This document shows, in pieces, positions 38,019 to 46,136 of a stretch of DNA of 64,000 bases. Position numbers and translations under genes: made by a program. The notes below the pieces were generated by a model. That model was not told the DNA's origin. It made no database searches and was given only the letters and a program-made list of their open reading frames with translations. The stretch's first letter is position 1. Each line of letters starts with the position of its first letter. Source of the stretch: Ignavibacteriota bacterium (GTDB taxonomy: Bacteria > Bacteroidota > Ignavibacteria > Ignavibacteriales > Melioribacteraceae); NCBI GenBank assembly GCA_002698995.1, contig PAAX01000027.1, forward strand, positions 110,270 through 174,269. The letters are read 5' to 3'.

Positions 38019-38597
38019 TTAAACAGAAATCATTCCGGAAAATCCCATAAAAGCTAAGGCTAAAATTCCAGCAACAATTAAAGTAATTGCCGCGCCTTGA
38101 AAAGGTTTGGGAACATCAGCTAAATCAAGTTCCTCTCTTATTCCAGCCATTATTGAAATTGCCAAAGTAAATCCAGCACCGGCACCAAGTCCGTAAAATA
38201 TTCCTTCTATAAAAGTATATTCTCTTAAAATTATAAAAAGAGCTAGACCAAGAATCGCACAGTTTGTTGTTATCAAAGGAAGAAAAATTCCAAGTGCTCT
38301 ATAAAGTGGCTGACTAACTTTTTTAATAAACATTTCTACAAATTGAACCAAAGAGGCAATTACTAAAATGAAAGAGACATACTGTAAAAATTCCAAATTG
38401 AATGGAATTAAAATCATGTGATAAATTAACCAAGTAACTATTGAAGTAATGGTCATTACAAAAGTTGTTGCCATTCCCATGGATACAGCAGAAGAAAGCT
38501 TACTTGATACACCAATAAAAGGGCATATTCCTAAAAAGTATGCTAATACAAAATTGTTTACTATAGCAGCCGATAAGAAAATTAAAAATAATTCCAT
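38019..38597 (-). CDS. rnfA: Rnf complex subunit RnfA
   Basis: RnfA is one of two related six-helix membrane subunits that form the core of the complex. The 192 residues show the family start NNFVLAYFLGICPFIGVS and a later TTNCAILGLALFI, whose cysteines can ligate the membrane iron-sulfur cluster shared with RnfE. Its start codon shares one base with the rnfE stop. rnfB follows downstream. Confidence 0.95.
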   Translation of the reverse strand: MELFLIFLSAAIVNNFVLAYFLGICPFIGVSSKLSSAVSMGMATTFVMTITSIVTWLIYHMILIPFNLEFLQYVSFILVIASLVQFVEMFIKKVSQPLYRALGIFLPLITTNCAILGLALFIILREYTFIEGIFYGLGAGAGFTLAISIMAGIREELDLADVPKPFQGAAITLIVAGILALAFMGFSGMISV

Positions 38598-39277
38598 TAT
38601 GCTTCTCCTCCTTCAACTGCAGGTGACTGCTTTGAGCTTAAGTGCTTTTGAAGAATTGCTTCTCTCTGCTTAGTTTTCTTATTTATTTCTCTATTATTGA
38701 AATAAGCCATTAAAAGTCCAAGTGTTAAAAAAGCACCTGCGGGTAAAATCATTACTAACCACGGTTCATATAAGTTTGGAAGAACTTGAAAACCGAGCAA
38801 AGTTCTTGAGCCCAATATTTCTCTTACTCCGCCAAGCATAAATAATGCAAGCAGAAAGCCTGCTCCCATACCAAGTGCATCCAACACTGATCTGAAAACA
38901 CCATTTTTTGATGAAAAGGCTTCTTGTCTTCCTAGAATTAAGCAGTTCACTACAATCAACGGAATGTATGGTCCTAAAGCTTTACTTAATTCTGGAAAAA
39001 GTGCTTTCATAACCAAATCAACAATTGTAACAAATGTTGCTATAATTAATATGTAAGATGCAATTCTAACTTGAGTTGGAATTAGTTTTCTGATCAAGGA
39101 AATAATCATGCTTGAAAAAACAAGTACAAAAGTAGTAGCTAGAGCCATTGCAATTCCATTTATAGCAGAAACCGTAACCGCTAAAGTCGGGCACATTCCT
39201 AAAACCTGCTTAAAAACAGCATTCTGTTCCCACAATCCTTTTGTAAAATCTTTTACTGCCGAAACATTTTTACTCAT
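38597..39277 (-). CDS. rnfE: Rnf complex subunit RnfE
   Basis: RnfE is the inverted partner of RnfA in the membrane core. The 226 residues include WEQNAVFKQVLGMCPTLAVT and IPLIVVNCLILGRQEAFSSKNGV, both family hallmarks with a conserved cysteine, and a poorly conserved charged C-terminal tail (NKKTKQREAILQKHLSSKQS). It overlaps rnfG by four bases and rnfA by one. Confidence 0.95.
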   Translation of the reverse strand: MSKNVSAVKDFTKGLWEQNAVFKQVLGMCPTLAVTVSAINGIAMALATTFVLVFSSMIISLIRKLIPTQVRIASYILIIATFVTIVDLVMKALFPELSKALGPYIPLIVVNCLILGRQEAFSSKNGVFRSVLDALGMGAGFLLALFMLGGVREILGSRTLLGFQVLPNLYEPWLVMILPAGAFLTLGLLMAYFNNREINKKTKQREAILQKHLSSKQSPAVEGGEA

Positions 39278-39846
39278 TTCGCTTCTCCATTTTCAACTGT
39301 TGAACGAAGCTTACTTAAACCGTCATTTATAATTACAACTATTGCTTTTGATGAAATTGTTGCGCCGGTAATTGTTTGAATTTCCGATTTATCCTTATTC
39401 GCCTCAGCTTTAGTCCAATTAACAATCGGATTGGCGGTTAGTCCTATAAACTGATTTGTAAAAGGTTTCTCTGTAACTTTAGTCCCTAAACCGGGAGTTT
39501 CAACCTGCTCTAAAACTTCAAGACCAACCAACTGCTGAAGATCTACGTTAACACCAACCATCAATCTAATTTTACCTTGAAATCCATTTCCTTCAAACGG
39601 AAGTGCATATCCAATCGATTCTGATTTATTCTCATCTTTAAATACTTGATACAGTTCAAAATCTGCTTCTTCAATTTTCAGATAAGATTTTGCTTCAGGC
39701 TGAACTAAGAAGATTGCTCTTTCGGTTTCAAGTTTTCTATTCATTTCAATTTTTGGTTCAGCCCAATTACTTATTTGAGATAATAGTCCACCAGAAATAA
39801 CTCCAACAATTGTAAGTGTAATAAGCATTTTAACTATTGTATTCAT
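39274..39846 (-). CDS. rnfG: Rnf complex subunit RnfG (covalent FMN)
   Basis: RnfG is a periplasmic flavoprotein anchored by an N-terminal helix (MLITLTIVGVISGGLL). The 190-residue chain ends with the FMN-attachment motif TGATISSKAIV, where a threonine carries FMN through a phosphoester bond set by ApbE. The mid part contains ETPGLGTKVTEKPFTNQFIG, typical for the family. It overlaps rnfD and rnfE by four bases each. No apbE gene is seen in the window. Confidence 0.94.
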   Translation of the reverse strand: MNTIVKMLITLTIVGVISGGLLSQISNWAEPKIEMNRKLETERAIFLVQPEAKSYLKIEEADFELYQVFKDENKSESIGYALPFEGNGFQGKIRLMVGVNVDLQQLVGLEVLEQVETPGLGTKVTEKPFTNQFIGLTANPIVNWTKAEANKDKSEIQTITGATISSKAIVVIINDGLSKLRSTVENGEAK

Positions 39847-40811
39847 TTTTCAGCTCCAAAAACTTTAGGGCGGGTGTATCTATTAATTAAAGGAACGAAT
39901 GCATTCATAAATAAGATTGCATACATAACTCCTTCAGGTAGACCTCCAAAAAGTCTAATCATAACTATTATTAATGCTGTACCGAGACCAAAAATCCACA
40001 TCCCTTTAACTGTGTAAGGAGAACTTACCCAATCTGTTGCCATAAAGAGTGCACCGAATAAAAATCCACCTGCAAATAAATGGAATAGCGGGTTAGGATA
40101 AGTCATGGGATCAATCAACCAAAATATTCCGCCAAAAATCAGAACGCCCAAAGTCATTGCCAAAGGAACTCTCCAATTTGCTATTCCGGCAAAAATTATA
40201 AATAATCCTCCAATTAAAATTGCCAGAGATGAAGTTTCTCCAATTGACCCGCCTATATTACCGATGAATAGATTTGATAAATCGGCAAATACTTTATCAA
40301 ATTTAAATGCAGAGAGAGGAGTAGCAGAAGAAACGGAATCCAAACTTGCAAAGTTAGGCTGCTGCCATGTAGTCATTGGAACCGGGAAAGCAGCTTGCAG
40401 AAATGCCCGTCCAACTAAAGCCGGATTAAAAATATTATATCCTAATCCGCCAAAAACTTCTTTGCCAATGGAAATAGCGAAAATTGCTCCCAATGCAGTA
40501 AAAGCTAAATTAAAATTTGGAGGAAGAATTAATCCAAGTAAAAGTCCCGTTATAACAGCACTTCCATCCATCAAAGTCGGTTTACGTTTTCTTATTCTTT
40601 TAATAGCATATTCTGTTGCTATACAGAAAAAAAGACTAACTCCAACTACTATTAATTGATAGAATCCAAAAAATATAACAGCCGAAATTAATGATGGAAT
40701 AAGAGCAAATACTACCATCCACATTGCCTGTTTTGTATTCCATCTGGAGTGAACATGCGGTGAACTTGCTAATTCTAATTTGTAAGTAGGATTTTCAGTA
40801 ATTGTGTTCAT
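39843..40811 (-). CDS. rnfD: Rnf complex subunit RnfD (covalent FMN)
   Basis: RnfD is a polytopic membrane subunit with covalently bound FMN. The 322 residues begin with LASSPHVHSRWNTKQAMWMVVFALIPSL, a family hallmark, and include LMDGSAVITGLLLGLILPP, YNIFNPALVGRAFLQAAFP and SSATPLSAFK, the probable flavin-attachment threonine region. Later FATDW-type MATDWVSSPYTVKGM and FGGLPEGVMYAIL match the second half. It follows rnfC after 71 bases, the only real gap in the operon. Confidence 0.95.
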   Translation of the reverse strand: MNTITENPTYKLELASSPHVHSRWNTKQAMWMVVFALIPSLISAVIFFGFYQLIVVGVSLFFCIATEYAIKRIRKRKPTLMDGSAVITGLLLGLILPPNFNLAFTALGAIFAISIGKEVFGGLGYNIFNPALVGRAFLQAAFPVPMTTWQQPNFASLDSVSSATPLSAFKFDKVFADLSNLFIGNIGGSIGETSSLAILIGGLFIIFAGIANWRVPLAMTLGVLIFGGIFWLIDPMTYPNPLFHLFAGGFLFGALFMATDWVSSPYTVKGMWIFGLGTALIIVMIRLFGGLPEGVMYAILFMNAFVPLINRYTRPKVFGAEK

Positions 40812-40882
40812 TATTTATTTTCTGTTTTTATTAGTTGTCAGAAATAATTATTCAATAAAAATATTTTGACTTACCTTTTACA

Positions 40883-42220
40883 TTATGCAGTTTTCTTATC
40901 TCTCTGCATTTGAATTACTTTTTGCTTTCCTAACCTAACCCACTGAACTAAAGGAATATTTGCCGGACATGTAAAAGTACAGGTTCCACATTCCATGCAA
41001 GTAGTTATATCAAATAACTCGGCTTCTTCCCATTTTTCCAACTGTGAATAACGGGCTAACTTTGTAGGGATCAAATTTAACGGACAGGCTTCAACACACT
41101 TTCCACAGCGTAAGCATGCAGTCTGTTCATGTTCATTAATTTCATCATCTGTAAGGACTAAAATTCCCGATGTAGCTTTCATAACCGGAGCAGAAAAATC
41201 AAATTGTGCTGTTCCCATCATTGGTCCGCCGACAATAACTTTTCTGGCTTTATCGGTAACTCCGCCGCAATATTCTATTATTTCTTTTAGTGGAGTTCCA
41301 ACTTTAACAATAAGATTTTTAGGATTTACAATTCCGAGTCCTGACACGGTTAAAGCAGCAGTAATCTGTGCTTCACCTTTTATAACTGCATCACTGATGG
41401 CAATAGCTGTTCCAATATTTTGAATAACTACTCCACAATCCAACGGAAGTTTTCCGGGAGGAACTTCTCTACCTGTAATTGCTTTAATCAACATTTTTTC
41501 CGCACCCTGCGGATATTTTGTTTTAACCACTTCAACAGAAATATTTTCATCGTCTGCCGAAATATGTTTCATCACTTCTATAGCTTCAGGTTTGTTATCT
41601 TCAATTCCAATTGCACCTTTTGCCACTCCCAAAGCTTTCATAATTAATTTAAGACCATTAATTATTTCTTTTGGTCTTTCAAGCATATATCGGTAATCTC
41701 TTGTTAAGTAAGGTTCACATTCTGCGCCGTTTATAATCACATAATCAATCACATTATCTTTAGGTGGTGTTAATTTTACAAACGTCGGAAAGGCAGCTCC
41801 CCCTTGTCCAACTATACCTGCTTCTCTAACTCTTTCTCTTATTTCTTCGGGAGTAATTTCTTTTGGATTCAGAGGAATCATTCTTAATACTTCCGATTCT
41901 TCATTTGGTTTTATAGAAATGGCTTCAACCGGAAATCCGCTTGCATTATTTTCTTTGTGCAGATTAACTACAACTCCGTTCACAGAAGAATGAATTGGGG
42001 ATGAAATAAATCCATCCGGTTCAGCAATAATCTGTCCAGCTTTAACTTCATCTTTCTTTTTAACTAAAGGTTTTGAGTCTTTGCCAATATGCTGCTTAAT
42101 AGGGATAATAACTTCTTTGGGATTAGGCATTACTTCAAATGCTAAATTTTCTGTTAAATCTTTATATTCTAACGGATGAACTCCGCCGCGGAAAGTTTTA
42201 ATCGATTGAAGTAAACTCAT
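40883..42220 (-). CDS. rnfC: Rnf complex subunit RnfC (NADH/FMN and iron-sulfur)
   Basis: RnfC is the peripheral NADH-binding subunit. The 445 residues start with FRGGVHPLEYKDLTENL, contain the NuoF-like nucleotide site GIVGQGGAAFPTFVKLTPP, the GAECEPYLTRDYRYMLE stretch, a SLBB-type region, and two 4Fe-4S sites CLRCGKCVEACPLN and CMECGTCTFTCPAN. It is the first gene of the operon rnfC-D-G-E-A-B, an order also found in other Rnf-bearing bacteria. The operon promoter must lie in the gene-free stretch just upstream. Confidence 0.95.
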   Translation of the reverse strand: MSLLQSIKTFRGGVHPLEYKDLTENLAFEVMPNPKEVIIPIKQHIGKDSKPLVKKKDEVKAGQIIAEPDGFISSPIHSSVNGVVVNLHKENNASGFPVEAISIKPNEESEVLRMIPLNPKEITPEEIRERVREAGIVGQGGAAFPTFVKLTPPKDNVIDYVIINGAECEPYLTRDYRYMLERPKEIINGLKLIMKALGVAKGAIGIEDNKPEAIEVMKHISADDENISVEVVKTKYPQGAEKMLIKAITGREVPPGKLPLDCGVVIQNIGTAIAISDAVIKGEAQITAALTVSGLGIVNPKNLIVKVGTPLKEIIEYCGGVTDKARKVIVGGPMMGTAQFDFSAPVMKATSGILVLTDDEINEHEQTACLRCGKCVEACPLNLIPTKLARYSQLEKWEEAELFDITTCMECGTCTFTCPANIPLVQWVRLGKQKVIQMQRDKKTA

Positions 42221-42575
42221 TTTTTTCCTGTAATTAAATTTAGTTTCCAGCTTTAAATCATAATTTATGCCAAAAAGCGAGCTGTTTATCTACTTTATTC
42301 TAGTTTATACTTAATCAATTCATTTACTTTTTAATAAAAGATTGCGGCTCTGTTAATTCTATTTTCACTTTGATTTAATTGGTATTACTAGATTTTTTGA
42401 ATTGTTTAGGAGTGAAAAATGCCTATTAACAAAAGGACTGGTTTTGCTTTAAGAATAAAAAGAAGAATTAAATGAGTGTTGTGGTCTTATATGATTTTCA
42501 TTTTTGAAAAAATTAGTGAGTGATTGAGAAAGTAAATTCACAAAATTGAGAATTTAGCCGATTTGCATTTTTATT
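42221..42575. other. Gene-poor stretch between rnfC and the carotenoid operon
   Basis: These 355 bases carry no long open frame. They should include the rnfC promoter, read leftwards, and the 3' end of the carotenoid operon. The only coding candidate is a plus-strand 18-codon frame at 42419-42475 with a good ribosome site. I saw no tRNA cloverleaf, riboswitch or strong hairpin terminator here. Confidence 0.4.
42419..42475 (+). CDS. Possible 18-residue basic small protein
   Basis: An ATG frame of 18 codons reads MPINKRTGFALRIKRRIK and ends in TGA. AGGAG lies at 42408-42412, six bases before the ATG, which is as good as any ribosome site in the window. Eight of 18 residues are K or R. Nothing else supports it: there is no homologue I recognise, and a frame this short with a chance AGGAG can occur at random. 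Confidence 0.25.
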   Translation: MPINKRTGFALRIKRRIK

Positions 42576-44063
42576 TTAGGATTCATATTTGTTTATTAAA
42601 TCAGCAGCAATTTTACCGGACAGAACCACAAGAGGAATTCCCCCGCCGGGATGTGCGCTGCCGCCTACAAAATAAAGTCCTTTATATTCTTTTGATCTGT
42701 TTTGCTGTCTTAAAAAAGCTGCCATTTTTGAATTAGAAGAAATTCCATAAAGGCTTCCTTTATAACTGCTTGTCTTTCTTTCAATTTCAATTGGACTTAA
42801 AATCTCTTCAAATTCTATTTTTGATTCTATATTAATTCCTAATGCTGAATTAATTTTTCTCATTACATTAATTCTCGTTTTTTCGACTTCATTAGACCAA
42901 TTTTGATTTTCGATATAAGGAGCGTTAACCATTACAAACCAGTTTTCACAATCCTTTGGAGCATCTTTTGAATTATATTTTGATGAGATGTAAATGTATG
43001 TTGTGGGATCATTCGGAATTATTTTTTGATTAAAGAGTTCATTGAATTCCAATTCATAATCTTCCGAAAAAATTATATTGTGCGTTTCCAATTCATCATG
43101 AATTCCTTTAATCCCCCAGTAAAAAACTAATGCAGAGGTTGAAGGTTCGAGTTTCTTATACCTTCTATACATTTTTGAATTACAGTTTGGAATTAGTTTT
43201 TCATATGTATTTGTTACATCTGAATTAGAGATTACAACATCAAACTCTTCTTCATTTTTATTAGTCTTGATTCCTTTTACTTTATCCTTTTCAATAATGA
43301 TTTCATCAATCTTTGTATTAAACTGAAACTCTACATTTTTCTTTTCAGCAAGTTTATAAAGAGAATTTGAAATTGAATAAATTCCCTCTTTAGGAATAAA
43401 TGCTCCCAATCCAAATTCAACATGCTGAATAATATTTAGTGTTGCGGGCGCCGTAAAAGGATTAGAGCCGTTGTAAGTTGCATATCTATCAAACAACTGA
43501 ATGATTTTTTCATCCTTAAAAAATTTTGAATTTGCCTTATGCATTGACCGCATTGTATCCAATGCATTAATATTTATAAGAGCTTTTAAGGCTTGCATAT
43601 TTGTGAATGTTGATGCTTCAGAGAAACTTTTGAATAAGAATAATTCGGCTGTTAGATCATAAATTCTTTTTGAATAATTTAGATAACGCAAAATACTTTT
43701 AGATGAATCATCGGTCTTTCTTGAAACTTCATCAGCAAATTTTTCAATATTAGAATATGCATCCAGTACTGTATTATCGGGATAAAAATATTTACAAGTT
43801 ATCTTAAGCTTCTCAAGTTTTATATAATCAGAAATACTTTCGTTTACAGAACTGAACAATTCTTCAAGAACAAAAGGCATAGTTAGGAGAGAAGGACCGG
43901 TATCGAATCTAAATCCGTTTTTAGAAAATGAATTTGCCTTTCCGCCTACTGAATTATTTGATTCAAATACTTTTACTCTGTGACCTTGATGAGCCAATCT
44001 AATTGCTGCAGATAAGCCTCCCAAACCCGCACCAATTATAGCTATTCTCAATTTCCTTTCCAT
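42576..44063 (-). CDS. Second CrtI-type carotenoid oxidoreductase
   Basis: A 495-residue FAD-dependent enzyme of the CrtI/CrtD family. It has the dinucleotide fold IGAGLGGLSAAIRLAHQGHRVKVFESN, DTGPSLLTMPFVLEELF, and the C-terminal family signature GLYFVGGSAHPGGGIPLVVLSGKIAADLI. It is clearly diverged from the first crtI of the same operon. In related bacteria a second copy often acts after the cyclase as a 3,4-desaturase (CrtD), hydroxylating or ketolating partner; which of these applies cannot be read from sequence. Its start overlaps the cyclase gene by 16 bases. Confidence 0.85.
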   Translation of the reverse strand: MERKLRIAIIGAGLGGLSAAIRLAHQGHRVKVFESNNSVGGKANSFSKNGFRFDTGPSLLTMPFVLEELFSSVNESISDYIKLEKLKITCKYFYPDNTVLDAYSNIEKFADEVSRKTDDSSKSILRYLNYSKRIYDLTAELFLFKSFSEASTFTNMQALKALININALDTMRSMHKANSKFFKDEKIIQLFDRYATYNGSNPFTAPATLNIIQHVEFGLGAFIPKEGIYSISNSLYKLAEKKNVEFQFNTKIDEIIIEKDKVKGIKTNKNEEEFDVVISNSDVTNTYEKLIPNCNSKMYRRYKKLEPSTSALVFYWGIKGIHDELETHNIIFSEDYELEFNELFNQKIIPNDPTTYIYISSKYNSKDAPKDCENWFVMVNAPYIENQNWSNEVEKTRINVMRKINSALGINIESKIEFEEILSPIEIERKTSSYKGSLYGISSNSKMAAFLRQQNRSKEYKGLYFVGGSAHPGGGIPLVVLSGKIAADLINKYES

Positions 44064-44725
44064 TGACGTTTCGCTAAGGTATAGATTAAAATACTCAAAC
44101 TAATCAAAGAAAAAGAATAGAAAAAGTCCTCAACCGGAATTGTTGTTACTCTAAAATTCCAAATTGCATTATTTCCGTAAGTCACAATAGGAAGAGAGGT
44201 TAAAACATAATTAACTGTAAAAAAGGGAATATAGCTTAATGCCATAAAGAGCCAGAAATTTCTAGAATTAGCGAGATCAGATCCGGAAAGATTAACCAGC
44301 ACAAAAAATATCGACATGAAAATCATTACCGTAAAAGTGTAAGGTTGAGAGTAATTATTAAGAGCAATTAAGAAAAAGAAGAATGCAACAAAGTATAAAT
44401 TACGGCAGTTAAATTTTAGTCTTTTATCTTTCACATAAAAGTTAAAAGTTTCGTAAAGAAAAATCATCGCATAAGGAACGGTTACGAAGAATAATATTTC
44501 TTCGAGAGGCAGTCCAAAAAATCTTATTCCTAGAATGTATGAATCATTGAAAGCCCAGTCACCGCGTTCGGTTGCAAGCACATCCCAATAAATATAAACT
44601 CCGCCGACAATAACCATAGAAATTAAAACATACGGAAGATTCTTGTAAAATTTCAGATTCTTTTCAAAGGTTAAAACTAAAGGGAAAAGAATGGTAAGAA
44701 TATTTATTAAAAAATATTCACTCAT
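44048..44725 (-). CDS. crtYcd: Lycopene cyclase, fused CrtYc-CrtYd type
   Basis: A 225-residue, wholly hydrophobic protein with about seven membrane helices. It has two copies of the cyclase domain that is split into CrtYc and CrtYd in actinobacteria and joined in archaea and Bacteroidota. The signature of the first half is FFGLPLEEILFFVTVPYAM and of the second is RVTTIPVEDFFYSFSLI, both with the P-x-E-(E/D) acid pair. It would cyclise lycopene ends to beta rings. It overlaps the genes on both sides (8 and 16 bases). Confidence 0.88.
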   Translation of the reverse strand: MSEYFLINILTILFPLVLTFEKNLKFYKNLPYVLISMVIVGGVYIYWDVLATERGDWAFNDSYILGIRFFGLPLEEILFFVTVPYAMIFLYETFNFYVKDKRLKFNCRNLYFVAFFFFLIALNNYSQPYTFTVMIFMSIFFVLVNLSGSDLANSRNFWLFMALSYIPFFTVNYVLTSLPIVTYGNNAIWNFRVTTIPVEDFFYSFSLISLSILIYTLAKRQWKGN

Positions 44726-45293
44726 TATTAAAAGAGAGTTGAATAGTTTTGAGAGAATTAATTTCTGCTTTGGATAATCGTCCGGTTTCCATAAGGAAAC
44801 TAATTATGCCGCTTCTTAATTCTTCTGAAATATTATTGGACTTATTTAACTTGAGTAAAGATAGAATGGATTTTTGATCTTCTTCAAGTTCCTCGCTGTA
44901 TCCTAAAATACCGGGAACATAATGTAAAATTGAGTAGCGCATAAATCTGATCTCAAGATTATTTGGATCTTTTCTTAAAGCTTGCTGAAATAAATCCATT
45001 GAACTGTTTAGATAGGACATTTTATTAAAAGGCCAGAATGCATGCTTTGATTTTAACGCTTCAACTCCGGCTGAATAAGCCAATATTATCGAAGGATAAC
45101 TCAATTGATCATCAGAAAAATTTTTCGATATTATTAATTTAAGAGAATCGATATAATCTTCGTTTTCAACTCCGCTGTAATAAGTTGTTCTTATTTTCTC
45201 AAGGAGATTATACGGAATTGATTCATTTTTTTTAATCGCATCGGATGCAAATAAAGTAAAAACAAAAACAAAAAATAATGCTAATCTATACAT
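44718..45293 (-). CDS. Secreted helical-repeat (TPR-like) protein inside the carotenoid operon
   Basis: A 191-residue protein with a signal peptide (LALFFVFVFTLFAS) and an all-helical body. One TPR-like unit is visible (SMDLFQQALRKDPNNLEIRFMRYSILHYVPGILGY). No lipobox, sorting domain or catalytic motif is seen. It starts one base before crtB ends its stop codon region and overlaps the cyclase gene by eight bases, so it is translated with the pathway. I do not recognise a named family. A role in carotenoid export, enzyme assembly or membrane organisation is possible but purely inferred from its place. Confidence 0.6.
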   Translation of the reverse strand: MYRLALFFVFVFTLFASDAIKKNESIPYNLLEKIRTTYYSGVENEDYIDSLKLIISKNFSDDQLSYPSIILAYSAGVEALKSKHAFWPFNKMSYLNSSMDLFQQALRKDPNNLEIRFMRYSILHYVPGILGYSEELEEDQKSILSLLKLNKSNNISEELRSGIISFLMETGRLSKAEINSLKTIQLSFNNE

Positions 45294-46136
45294 TTATGTA
45301 AGCCTTAAAACTTTTACTTCAATAACTGATTTAAGCAGTAATAGAAATTTCTTGAAATTTGATATCCTTACTCTTCTACTTAAAAGTTCATCAACATCAA
45401 GACTTTTGATTTTCTTAAACAGAAAGTAATAATATAAATAAGCAGAATAAACTCCAAGCTTTACTCCGATTGGGAGTTTCATAATTCCAATCAAAGCATC
45501 TCTAAATTCATTTTCAACTTCTTCTTCCAATTTTCTCTTACTTGAATTTGTTATAAAAACTTCTTCATGTACGTCCGGAAGATAAATTCTACCTCTTTCT
45601 TGAATATCACTCTTTATATCTCTTAAAAAGTTCACTTTCTGAAAAGCAGAACCGAGCTGTTTTGCAGCAAATTTAAGTTCATCATATTTCTGCTGGTTGC
45701 CATGAATAAAAACTTTTAAGCACATTAATCCAACTACTTCTGCAGAGCCGTAAATATAGGTATCGTAATAATCTCTTTTGTAAGATGAATTACTTAAATC
45801 CATTTCCATACTTTTCAGAAAGGCTTCAATTAATTCTTTATCTATATTGAATTTATTTACCGTTATTTGAAAAGCTTGAAGAATCGGATTGGTTGAAATC
45901 CCTTCATCAATTGCTTTCCAAGTATCTTCACGAAGCTTATTTAACAGTTCGGCTTTATTATATCCATGAAATGAATCAACGATTTCGTCTGCTAATCTTA
46001 CATAACCATACACAGCATAAATATAATCTCTATATTCTGTTGAAAAAGCTTTTATTCCCCAACTGAATGAAGTACTGTAGGAATTAGTAAGTCTCTTGCT
46101 TAACTTAAACGAAGTATCACTAAACAGCTGAAGCAT
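45294..46136 (-). CDS. crtB: Phytoene synthase
   Basis: CrtB joins two geranylgeranyl-diphosphates head to head into phytoene. The 280 residues contain both aspartate-rich motifs: VRLADEIVDSFHG (DxxxD) and NFLRDIKSDIQERGRIYLP (DxxxD), and FSTEYRDYIYAVYGY. The chosen start is the ATG at 46134-46136, with GAGGTGG just upstream; a TTG four codons earlier is open but poorer. It overlaps the first crtI by 17 bases. Confidence 0.92.
   Translation of the reverse strand: MLQLFSDTSFKLSKRLTNSYSTSFSWGIKAFSTEYRDYIYAVYGYVRLADEIVDSFHGYNKAELLNKLREDTWKAIDEGISTNPILQAFQITVNKFNIDKELIEAFLKSMEMDLSNSSYKRDYYDTYIYGSAEVVGLMCLKVFIHGNQQKYDELKFAAKQLGSAFQKVNFLRDIKSDIQERGRIYLPDVHEEVFITNSSKRKLEEEVENEFRDALIGIMKLPIGVKLGVYSAYLYYYFLFKKIKSLDVDELLSRRVRISNFKKFLLLLKSVIEVKVLRLT

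Noticed and set aside
40105..40659. Plus-strand open frame of 184 codons
   Set aside because: It is the antisense shadow of rnfD, which has strong family motifs, and shows no domain of its own.
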